From assembly GCF_910592395.1 (NCBI RefSeq), contig NC_088313.1:9862501-9926500 (forward strand): a DNA stretch of 64,000 bases, in the 5' to 3' direction. Positions 54,067-64,000 of this stretch are shown here, in pieces (the stretch's first letter is position 1; the number at the start of each line of letters is the position of its first letter). Origin of the DNA: Lineus longissimus (lineage: Eukaryota; Nemertea; Pilidiophora; Heteronemertea; Lineidae). The translations under genes and the position numbers were made by a program. The notes below the pieces were generated by a model. That model saw only the letters and a program-made list of their open reading frames with translations, had not been told where the DNA came from and did no database searches.

Positions 54067-55770
54067 GATATGCTGAAAAACCGAATTAAAAAAAACTAAC
54101 TAAATTGATTAGTGTTGATAGTATGGTTAGGCTAGTTGGGCCTGGAGTACAGGCAATCTGATTGCTCCTTGGAAAAACACGAGGTTTTTACACCGATATC
54201 CTGGCCACGATGTTGGTTGACCGACGTTGGTCATCGGATGTTCCAATTGCAACATTACAACAGAGGGGCCAGAGGTAGAGTTTATGTAAACCAAAATCAC
54301 AACCTCTCTAACTTGACATATTGTACGATTATGTTCCAAATGACATACAACTAAAAATGATACAAAATCCTGCCCAAATACCTCAGCATATAGGGCCAAA
54401 CAGGGCCTAAAGCATCTCCCTAAATTGATACTGATAGACCCTTATCTCCAAAATAGATCCACCCATCCATGACTCCATTCTATATTTAGCTCACTTTTAT
54501 AACTTCATTCTTACAATCTGAAAACAACGCACCTGCTGTGAGTTTGCATAAACAATAGCCCACATTCTCACCCCAAACTGTATTATGTGCATCTACTACT
54601 AGCATTAGGCTACTTTTGTTACAATAGTGAAAAGTACTGAAAAAAGTCAGGAACTTATTTCAAATGCCAGTGCTCTCAATCTATATACATATGATCGGAG
54701 ACTGGCAGCTCCAAAATAGGCCAATATATCTATGGTAGACGCGGTTCTAAAAAAATGGGTCCATGAACTACAGGTTATTTCTTTTTTTCATTTCAGCATC
54801 AAATGCGCCAAGTGTGATCAGTTGGGCTCACTTTTGGACCGATGAAATCTGAAACGTACCGTACTATGGATGCAGCAAAGCCTTCCGTATAAGTACAGAC
54901 ATGATGCGCCACGAGGACTTTTGTCAACAGTGAAATGTTTGCTTTGCCTTCAAATTATTTTGTGATTCTACGGAGAGTTATGATGTTTGAAATAAACTGT
55001 AAAAATACTTTGTGAATATCGTTGAAAATGGTCATAGATTGAGGGTAATGAGAGGTCATGAAAGGTCATAAAAAGATCATGCATTGGTTCTTCTGAAGGC
55101 TCCATCTAACATGCGTTAGGCTAGAGCGGTCGTTACCTTAATAGGGATCATGAGATTCACCATAAAACACCAACTGGTGCTTTGAATGCCTGTTTTTTAG
55201 CAAATTGTTCAGTACAAGTCTTCCCTAATGAAGAATGTAAAGAAATGAGTAGGCAAGAATCATTGGGGTGAAGAGTTGTTGATTTGGAATAAATCCTATA
55301 TTTTTTACTAAACATTTTGACTTTGCTCTTTTTGTGTCGGCTCCACCAGATCATGAGGTGGAGTATTTCTTAGCCAGTACTGGTTGCGACGTTGTCTTCA
55401 TACATGTCATATGATTGATTTGGATGAATGACCACTCGAAATCGTATACTAGTCATAGTGTAGACGACTTGTAGTGTGCTTTTATCCACACAGAAGGCTC
55501 ACTATCACCTGTTGAATGAAGGAACACTATGGGAAATCAACACCTCTCTGACGACTGCCAACTCGATATTAACAACCACGCAGAGTTGGGTGCAAGGCTA
55601 CCTCTAGGAACTGGCTTCACTGCGAGAGTTGCATGTTAGTAGCCTTGATATTGAGAGATGGTTGCCGAATCCTTGGGATGGACCTCGCAGCCAGAGAATA
55701 TGTGCAAGTGAGGACAGTCGCCTTTAAGCGTGAATTCCTCTTGGTCTCCAACATATGGCAGGACCGCCTC
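54067..55770. other. Mostly non-coding; one possible terminal exon
   Basis: After an acceptor-like CTTTTTTTCATTTCAG ending at 54796, a short frame (SNAPSVISWAHFWTDEI, stop 54852) is followed by AATAAA near 54991. This could be a terminal exon but nothing else supports it. The remainder shows no gene. Confidence 0.25.
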
Positions 55771-55774
55771 CATG

Positions 55775-56015
55775 GGGCTGTCGGAGTTGCACAGTGGAAG
55801 CATCAGTGCCTATCACCTCCTAGGTCCCGGGTTTTGTGTCCCAGGTGGTCCCGGTACCCATGTGATAAGAGATGGCGACTCTCTTCGACATCATAGGTTT
55901 CCTCCGGGGTCTCCAGTTTCCTCCTACTTACATTACAATTGCCCAATATTGTGTATAGAGCAAATAATGTCCTAATTGACACTTGGCTCTCAATTCAATA
56001 TTTTACCATCTCCTC
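55775..56015 (+). repeat. SINE-like segment
   Basis: A tRNA-like head (AGTTGCACAGTGGAAGCATC as A-box-like region, CGGGTTTTGTGTCCC as degenerate B box) followed by a conserved-looking body with GCGACTCTCTTCGACATCAT and GTTTCCTCCGGGGTCTCCAG. Open frames here on the plus strand are artefacts. Tentative; no target duplication identified. Confidence 0.4.
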
Positions 56016-56580
56016 CTGGTAATGCAAGGACAAAACTTCAGTTGAGATCCCCCAAAGGGACATCTTTCTAACAACGACAGCGTCTTAAAAAGCCAGATTG
56101 TGTACCACGAGGGAGGGGGAGCAGTATAGAGGTATTTAGGGCAAGTGCATGCAGTCAAGGTGGGTTGTCCCTGTTTGGAGCGGTTCCAATGAATGGCTAA
56201 CATTAATGGCATGTCAAATTATTGTTTCTTCTAATAAGTTCTTACATAAGCAGGACAAGACAGAGGTAGACATGATAAGGACATAAATGTCCCATTTATT
56301 ATACGGGTATACTTCACAAATAAAAATTTTTTGAATTTTCTATAAAGTTCAAATTGGCTCTCCTGATTTTTAAAATGTCCATTTTATATTACGTATGCCG
56401 AAGCCAAGTTGAGATCGTCCTTACATGTTACATGTTTTCGTGCAAAACTTCAGCTGCTTTCATTTTGGAAACAACAGCAGGCATGGCTCTGGCAGACTGC
56501 ATCGTATTATTAGCTTCAGTTCCTCTTCATTCATCAGGGCCTGAAAAAGAACATTCGTGATTCTAAGTTCGTACGTAATA

Positions 56581-57170
56581 GCACGTTTCTTAACCGCGCG
56601 CGCTAAAGCTATGAACTTGAAAGTGACTCCCTACGTCATGTCATCTCTGACACTGAATTTTGGTCCGATCTGAATCTCGACTTGGTCACCAGGGGGCCAA
56701 AACTAAAAAAGGTAAAAAGTGCAATATCGCGCATTTAAGTGACTTGTTTTCGATTATATTTTTGTGGTAAGCAAGCAATGATTCATCACATACACAAACT
56801 CCAAGCAAGGATACATCACATATTCTACGTATTTTTGATTTGACCTATTTTTCAAGGTCAAATGGCTGTTTGAGTGTAACAATGGCACGTTTCTTAACCA
56901 CTAAATATATAATAACTTGTAACTTGGAAAACATCACCCTCTAGTTCAAATAACCTTTGACACCGAATTTCGGTCCAATATGATTCTCGACTTGGCCTCC
57001 AAGGAGACAAAGCTGAAAATATAACAAGTGCAATATCTAGTTTATTGGTGACTTGTTTTCAGTAATGTGTTTATGATACTACTCCAAGCAAGGATACATC
57101 GCATGTCATACCGATTTTAATTTGACTAATATACTATACATGTAGCATGTTTCTTAACCAGGATGAATTC
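56581..57170 (+). repeat. Diverged tandem duplication, about 300 bp units
   Basis: Unit starts at GCACGTTTCTTAACC (56581, 56885) and a partial third GCATGTTTCTTAACC (57145). Shared blocks: TTCGGTCC/TTTGGTCC, TCTCGACTTGG, AGTGCAATATC, TGACTTGTTTTC and CTCCAAGCAAGGATACATC. Confidence 0.85.
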
Positions 57171-60090
57171 CTAACCACCAAATACGGTGAGCACAATGGC
57201 ACCTGGCCTTTTTTTAAATGTGTATTGTTGTCTCTCTTTCCAGAAATGTGTTTCAAACTATACTATTGTGCTTATGAAGTGCAAAGAGGCCGGACCGATA
57301 TAAGATGATAGGCATTTAACTCCTTGGTTACACTTGTTACGAGTTGCAAGCCTCGCGTACCACAAGTGCTCCGCTCCCTTCGATCAACCGCGACTCCAGT
57401 CACCTTTTTATTCTTTGGCCCCACCAGTCGACACTCAAATTGCACAGCATGGCCAGACCCTTATCAGAAGATAGGTCCTTAGCAGCACTATCCTTCCCTA
57501 TACCTTAAGTACATCTGGGGCGATACTGGAACACGCTACAGGTCCAATTTTCCATTCGCGACCGCTGAAAGGTACGTACCACCGACGTGTCCAAAGTCGC
57601 AAATTCGAAATTCGTCTGTGTACGAACCGAACAATCAGTGGAAACGTGACTGCTAGCAAATGGAAGCAACAAATCATTTATGTGATCAGGTAAAGAAACC
57701 AGTCCTTTATTTTTTTAATTTTGCATGAGGGTAATGTATTCAATCTACCCTTCAATCTCGCATTACAGACCCAATACTTATATTTGTGACGCCAATGCTT
57801 CTTTATGGCACTCACTGAACTCTCTGGCGCTATGAACTCGTACATGTACGAATCAAACACAGCACCTGACTTGGAAGAGAAACTTTACATGGATGGTGTT
57901 TTGACTGGAGTTTATACGGAAAAGGCTTTGGTGGAGTACTTTCACTCGGCACGCGGTATAATGAAAGACGGTGATTGAATATTCATCGATGGCTGTCTAA
58001 TTCGTCCGATCTCTAAAGGATAACCTATAATGACGGAACTCAGACACATCGATCAGACAACGGCCAGCGCACTTGAACGTGGAATGCGGTAACTGATCTT
58101 TTGGGAATTCCAAAAAAGGAACTACAGTGTGACACATATGGTGGCATTGCAAAGCGCCATGTGCTTTCGGTTGTGTCATCCCTGTCATTGGGTCCCGTTC
58201 AACCAGCGACACTGACAGTTCAGGCAGGATTATTCATTTTGCATTTATGAGATGCGAAATACGATTGGATTACTCCATGCAGGGCCCCGTTGAGAGGTGG
58301 TCTTCAGTTGGTGGCTGAATTTTCTCGGAGAGGTGGTTGGCCATGTCTCGAGGAGGTTGGAGATGATTGGAGAGAGTGCAGGTGATTCTACCGAGTGCTA
58401 CATCTGAGCTGAGGTGCAAAGCAATAATAGAACGACCAATAATTTGACGAAAAATGAACTCTGCACTTGCGGTATACCTAAAAATTACCGAGTAACAAAT
58501 ACAAATAATCTAAACTGTTGACTTATATTGATGGGAACGATCTAACAATTTTAGGCAGACGTGTTAGTAAATTTTTGATCAGTTGCTAATTGCCAAATAA
58601 AGCAATATTCAAACCGCAATTAAGCTGCATGCACTCGATGATCGGTTTGCAATCCATAATCAGGTTATAATCACTATAACTTGTGACAGGCTCATATTCT
58701 GTAAATTGTATCTTTTGAGATTAATCGAAATCGATGTGCACAATCATACATTTATGTAAGCTTTATGCCAAATGAAGTGTTCAACAATATTAGAACGGTA
58801 GACCTCACACCACTTTAAGCTTTAAAAAAGCTTGCACCACTTGTAATGGCCATGTTCAGCTGATCAAAGAATTGTTCAAGTTCCAGTTGGACAGGATTGA
58901 CTTTGGTTAACGTACCACTGGTAATCATTATGAACAGCAATCTAAGCCTCCTGTGGGTTGAATTCTCGCCCATGACCTTTGGTTATAATAATACTGTGTT
59001 AATTTCCCGAATAAACAATAAATTGCACTAAAATATTCTATACGACACTAATTGCATGTGTAGAATACCAATAACAAATATTTACCATTTGCTGCATGAC
59101 TATTGTGAATTAACCACAACAAAAACTTGTCATCAGCCACGTTAATTTGTTTGTATGGTGGTACTTTTTTTAGCAGGTGGCTAAATATTGTATTACAATT
59201 AGCGACAAATAATTTATTATTGTATGTTCGTATCAGGTATTTTGATTTTTGTCTACCATAAGACGTGTTCTCAATATAAAACTTATTTCATTGGTGGACC
59301 ACCAAAATCTTTTTGTCGTGTAGAAACAGTAGTGACTGAAAATGTAGAAAGTGGCTGCTGTTCCTTCTGGACAATATTGATGATCAATAAAGTTCTAACG
59401 CGTCTTCCTTTTCCTGACTTATACCTTTAATTTTCTTCTAGGTACGTCTACAACGGTTAAAAACTAATTTTGATCTGGGGATGACAAATATTTTCATCTT
59501 CTATCTCGGTAATTTTGCAGCAGCGAGCGCGAGGGCTTCCAGGACCAATTCTAGGAGAGCCGAAGACTCGGCTGTCTTCAATATCCTCATGTATGTGCCA
59601 CGATGTTCACTTCCCCCGAACCATCACAATGATGATTAAAGCTCTAATAAATCTTGGAGAATTTCTATGCAATATAACAGAGTCCAAAAGACAACAATTA
59701 GAACAATTAACAAAACACACATGTCCGTAGGTGTCCGTGAAGTCCACATTTCAGTACTTAAGAGTCCAATACATGCACAGTTCTTGAAACGCGAATAAGT
59801 TGCGCACTAACTCTTGAACAGCAAACATGATATCTCGACACAAATTGAATAAAAGGGAGCGCAATGATTTAGGCGCAATAAAGAGTAGACTATTGTCACA
59901 TCACAATAATATTTAGTGATAAGTCAAAATACCCTGACTGGGTGGACTGCCCAGACAGAGACGGGAACAGGGAATTATTATGCCCCTCAACACAGTCCAA
60001 GTTTTGCTCACAAGCCTGAAACGGTATGGTTACTTGTGGTTGGAATAGGATAGACTACCCAAACCAACGGAGGGGAATAGGGCATTATTC
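57171..60090. other. Non-coding stretch
   Basis: No supported gene. 58853-58915 resembles 5891-5952. At 59941-59999 and 60050-60109 there is an imperfect duplication (GGGAACAGGGAATTATTATG versus GGGAATAGGGCATTATTCTG). Confidence 0.35.
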
Positions 60091-60097
60091 TGACCCT

Positions 60098-60500
60098 CTA
60101 CGGAGTTCCTTGTCCTAAGGTCCTTAATTTATCATGCTTTCGCTCAAGCAATGCTGCAAATTCAGAATCATTTGCTTCTCGCGAGAGTCTCTTGACAAAA
60201 TCAACGACATCGGCAAAGCTAACTTCCTTTGATCCTTCTCGGATCCGAGAGGTCTTCCTCAACCAATCACCACCATCATGCATCGGCAGCTTGGCAACGA
60301 TGTCCAATAAGGTATTCTGGATGATCTAATGCCTTCTGTTTATTAATGCTCGTAGAGACAGCAACGTGGTTTCTAACGACTCGGTGTAGCTTTTCATTCC
60401 ATGCCTGTTAGTCCAGTGGCAGAGCCGAAAAGCGTGCAATAAGGTCTGAACGCATTTTTTTGGCAGTTTCCATATCTATGACGTGTACTGGTCCAGAATC
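60098..60500 (-). pseudogene. BEL/Pao gag fragment
   Basis: Minus-strand frame with VAKLPMHDGGDWLRKTSRIR and VSFADVVDFVKRLSREANDS, the conserved gag block of BEL/Pao elements (capsid-region domain). Upstream sequence to about 60500 continues the pattern in other frames with stops. No pol follows, so it is an isolated fragment; it need not be related to the BEL pol at 1.2-5 kb. Confidence 0.65.
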
Positions 60501-60509
60501 CGTCGGGTG

Positions 60510-61490
60510 CCAGGCTGGAACCCTTGGGTAATTTAAGATACAGTATATTCGTTTCCATGGCAACCACTTTTACAAAAAACGTGTATTTTTGTCAATCGCA
60601 TTTTCTCCCGACATAGAAGTCGCATTTACACAATTAAAACAACTAATCATATTCAGATCAAAACTGGCTACCGTTTTAGTGCAATACAAAGATGATTAAA
60701 GGTCAAGGTCATTGCGCAAAATGCACTTTTTCAACGTTTTTTTTTCATAACAACAGTTTTTTCTCTTGCTAATTACTGGCATGTTTTATTACAATAATGG
60801 GTTTACTTTCCTAAATGTTTTATCCGTAGATAATGACCTTTAAAATGACGTATCATACATAACTGGCAAATGAACACTTCTTGAGTAATACGAAATGGCG
60901 TGAAAATGATAGAGGTTGACGTCATGCGTAATGCAACGTTTTTCGTATAATTTGACTTCATAACTCGAATCTCCTGTATTCCGTGTTACAAGCTGTCCGA
61001 TTTTTTATCGGTGTTTTTTCTCTCAGTAATCTATGTATGCATGATCAGCATCACTAGGGGATGAACTGTACTACCTCCATCGTGACAGACTACCATCAAG
61101 AAGTCATTTGTCTTTTTGTGAAGAAAATGCCACTGGCAGTCGTTTCGGGATGGATGGATGGATGGATTTAAAATTTCCAATTATCTGCTAATTTTATCGG
61201 GTTGACCTAGAGAAAAGACAAGAACTCCTAGTTTCAATGAACTGCTATAATTATTATATATTTTATATGTATAAATATAACAAAATCACATATATACAAC
61301 TTGGCACTGGCTATTATAAAAACAATGTACATCTCATTACATGTACATTTCATTCAATCAAATCTTATTGTCTGCGCTCGTAAAACATACTGTAATTTGA
61401 ATGCGCCCAGTTTTGGGCAGTGCATTAAATGCCTGTGTTGCATGAAATGATCATTTGTCATGGAATATGCGGTATGAGGGGTGCTGGCCC
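60510..61490. other. Non-coding stretch
   Basis: AT-rich, with a GGAT microsatellite at 61149-61166. No gene seen. Confidence 0.4.
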
Positions 61491-61497
61491 TTTTTTA

Positions 61498-61755
61498 CAG
61501 GTAGGTTCGTACCATTGTGTACATTGATAGCCAAGAAATTTATCATCAAAATAATTAAGTAAATGAAAATAAAAGCAATTAAAACTAAAAGTAATTTTTG
61601 GGTCCTTCCGAGATTCGAACTCGCACCATTTGTCAATGTGCATCACTGATCTTGTTTACTGACTAACAACACGTGCGTTACTTACTTGATGACGTCAGGC
61701 GAAGTTACTGAGCTCTGATTGGCTGTCAATGTACACAATGGTACGAACCTATCTG
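61498..61755. mobile_element. Tc1/mariner-type MITE
   Basis: A 258-bp element with long inverted repeats starting CAGGTAGGTTCGTACCATTG; over the 43 bases 61491-61533 and 61720-61762, 41 are complementary. It is flanked by TA on both sides, as for Tc1/mariner. The interior carries a tRNA B-box-like word on the minus strand (GAGTTCGAATCTCG, near 61615). No transposase. Confidence 0.8.
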
Positions 61756-61770
61756 TAAAAAAAAAACTCG

Positions 61771-63626
61771 CTAACCGTCATCATTTTGATTGTTTGCTGC
61801 ACGATTTCTGATGGTGTATTCATTGCAGCAGTCGGCATCACCTTGACACCCGAAGAACAGTGTACACGGCAGGTGTGCTTGATAGCACTGACACTGAGCT
61901 GTGGCACAGGGCCTGTCTTTGCTACAGCCACACCTAATCAACTTTAGTACTTCGGGGGGAGCTAGCTGAACTCTTGTAGGAATTGTCACCGGAACGAGTA
62001 CTTTAGAATGAGCGTCACGCAAATATCCAAAATGACAAGGGTCCATGCTAGGGGGGGGGGGTCTGGATACATAGCTGCATTCCATATGGCCGTCTGTATG
62101 TGAGCCCTTCTCACATTTTCCTCAAATGATTCTGTAGTCGGTGGGAGGGACTTGAGTTCTTGTGCCTTAGTGACCTTCGGTTTCCCCATCTTTCTCGACC
62201 ACACATCTATTCTGATTTCGGACATCGACACCTTTGTCTTTAGACTCCCAAAACAGCCGGCCATAAATGAAGTACATTCCTTTATGATGTCGTCCATGTC
62301 GAATGTGTTGTCACCGAGCTTCGTTAACGTATGTCCACTTTCCAAAGTTTTCATCATGGTCACTTTGCCAATCCCATAGGGATGCGCCACAGTGTCACAC
62401 CCTGACAGCGCATGTGCTGCGAGTAGCTGGGGAGTTAGGTGGGCATGTTTGCGAGCAGTGGCACCAATATCGATGAGAGTTCTAGTGTTGGAGTTGAGTC
62501 CCTCCATTGTCAGACAACAGTTCAGATTCAATTTTGCATAAATGTGGACAAGAAGAACGAACACGTCCGTGTCGTCGCACACGATATTGATATGCTTTGT
62601 TCCCTGCTGTGCAATCTTGACAAGTTGGTTGATGATTATGACATCTGCTTCTTCGTGAGTTGTTCGTATATCTTCACGAGTGATATGTTCACCTTTGCAA
62701 ATTTCTATTGGCACCGGATCCCTTTGAGTGATGACAAGGCGGTGGCCATGGTGTTGCTCCTCCCTCGTCAATAATTGAGCGCAGATGATATCTGTCAGCT
62801 GAATCTTGTTTGCGGTAACAGTCAGGACAACCTTCTGTGATGGCAAGGGGCTGGACAAACTCAGTCGGTGTTTTTTGCTGGCATTTTCCCCAGCTCGTGT
62901 TGATCGAGCTGCACTTTTAATGCTGTATTCATAATAGCGGTCAAATATTAGGTATCGGCTTACCGGCAGATCTTCTTCAAGTGGCTCGGTTGCTTCTTCT
63001 TTAGTAAGACGAGGAAACGTATTTAGATCGTTTCTGCTATTAAGATCATTCTGATCTTCAATGGCGAGAATCATGGCTAGTGACTGCGTTGACAGCTTCC
63101 CATTTTGGGATGCAATGTTGGCATCGAAATTGTCAGACACGAGCTGAACAAGATGGTTGTCCACATCTCCAATGCCTCTGTGATTCGCGTCGCTCACTGC
63201 TGCTGCTGCAGCCGATGATTTAAACCTCAATACCTCATCATATGTGCATGATACGCGGTCAGGGCGTTTTGGATCTAGGTCCAAACAAATCTCACCACAT
63301 ATCAAACAATGTACTTTGAAATCAAATGAGTTTATTTCTGAGCGTCTAATACGTTTTGCGGTCGGTTCATGCATTTGCGGGCAGGAGTTTGACCGTTTAA
63401 CCGATCGTCCGATGTGTTGCTGTGATGTGTACGAACAAACACGGTTCTTGTGATATCTCACAACAAACCCGGCATCATCTTCGAATCCCTTCTCGATACG
63501 TTCTTGTAAATCATCCAACATATCCTCACTAGCATCAATGATTGTACATATTCGTTGAGGCCCTGCTACACTAGTCGCCGTGCGCTTTCCATCCTTACCA
63601 CAGAAAATACACAAGTCCATATTCAT
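61771..63626 (-). CDS. Cysteine-rich protein with PIN-like core, frame broken at poly-G
   Basis: Large minus-strand gene of a family seen in many invertebrate genomes in multiple copies, here about 640 residues. Start: ATG 63626 (MNMDLCIFCG), just after an acceptor-like GGTTTTCAG at 63642; the frame is open further upstream only through probable intron. N-terminus: zinc-type pairs CIFC and HCLICGEIC. Core: THEEADVIIINQLV, INIVCDDTDVFVLLVHIY, LLAAHALSGCDTVAHPYGIG; the spaced acidic residues resemble PIN/FEN-like nucleases. C-terminus: a dense Cys cluster (CGCS, CQCYQAHLPC, CCNEY) reached only after a frame change inside an 11-G run at 62051-62061. That is the only break, so an assembly or polymerase slip is likely. 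Could be a host gene or part of an undescribed mobile element. Confidence 0.65.
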
Positions 63627-63689
63627 CCAGTGCACTTCTACCTGAAAACCGAAGCATACATGTAGTGTAACTGATAGAATTAACATCAG

Positions 63690-64000
63690 CCATGTTCATC
63701 GATCCTAACAACTCAACCCTGACTAAACTACGTTAACTCAGGATCTGGAATTCACATCTCCCACTGTCTTTACTTCAACTGCAGAATGTTTTAATTTAGT
63801 CAAGTTCCCTTTATGTGTTAACAGTGTTGGACACACTATTAATATATAGATGCTGTTTTAAATGTGTGCAAGTTAAGTCTTAAAAGACCTGTCAGATTTT
63901 CAGTATTAGTGCTACAAATAAAGAGTAATGTAATAATAGTAATTACCTAATATGAATTTATACTAGTATTCTTGTCATGGACCTTATCGCAGCATACAAT
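63690..64000. other. Non-coding edge of window
   Basis: AT-rich; would be the intron or upstream region of the minus-strand Cys-rich gene. Nothing else seen. Confidence 0.4.

Noticed and set aside
55633-55975. Two overlapping plus-strand frames
   Set aside because: They run through a SINE-like repeat; not protein-coding.
61451-61646. Functional tRNA gene
   Set aside because: Only a B-box-like word is present inside a MITE; no cloverleaf or A box could be fitted.

Overview
This window is eukaryotic DNA, most probably from a marine invertebrate. There are no operons, there are spliced-looking exons, and most of the sequence is mobile DNA: Ty3/gypsy and BEL/Pao LTR elements, several LINE clades, PIF/Harbinger, MITEs, a foldback element, satellites and a virus-derived Polinton/adintovirus-like element. 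I cannot name the species. Some open frames in the window begin at GTG or TTG; where an ATG is clearly better I moved the start.

Layout. 1-5 kb: a deleted gypsy gag-protease remnant, then a 5'-truncated BEL/Pao pol on the minus strand. 5.1-9.8 kb: a LINE 3' end and mostly non-coding DNA with a dispersed repeat. 9.8-10.9 kb: a foldback element whose arms are 15-bp tandem repeats. 11.1-15.6 kb: a tandem repeat interrupted by an LTR-like insertion, itself interrupted by a PIF/Harbinger element with both genes intact (nuclease and Myb/SANT protein). 16.5-19.6 kb: two phase-compatible exons of an unrecognised plus-strand gene, followed by a TTAA-flanked MITE. 20.4-21.9 kb: LINE ORF1 and the start of ORF2.

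23.1-49.7 kb is the centre of interest: two decayed blocks of one family of virus-like element. Block 1 (23.1-27.6 kb) has small plus-strand genes followed by a convergent family-B DNA polymerase, which is cut by a minus-strand Ty3/gypsy element (27.6-34.1 kb). Block 2 (34.3-49.7 kb) starts with another minus-strand polymerase and continues with about twelve plus-strand genes: probable capsid and virion proteins, membrane proteins and a packaging ATPase. Block 2 is itself interrupted by an LTR-like insertion at 36.4 kb and by a 3,739-bp insertion flanked by a 300-bp direct duplication. Gene order in the two blocks is circularly permuted, and most starts carry a TAAATG motif like that of late promoters of large DNA viruses. 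Almost every large gene has frameshifts or nonsense codons, so the copies look dead; a few small frames remain open.

50.4-64 kb: LINE RT fragments, an L2/CR1-type 3' end inserted into a second Harbinger-like gene, local tandem duplications, a SINE-like segment, a BEL gag fragment, a Tc1/mariner-type MITE, and a nearly intact minus-strand gene (61.8-63.6 kb) of a cysteine-rich family with a possible PIN-like nuclease core, broken only in an 11-base homopolymer.
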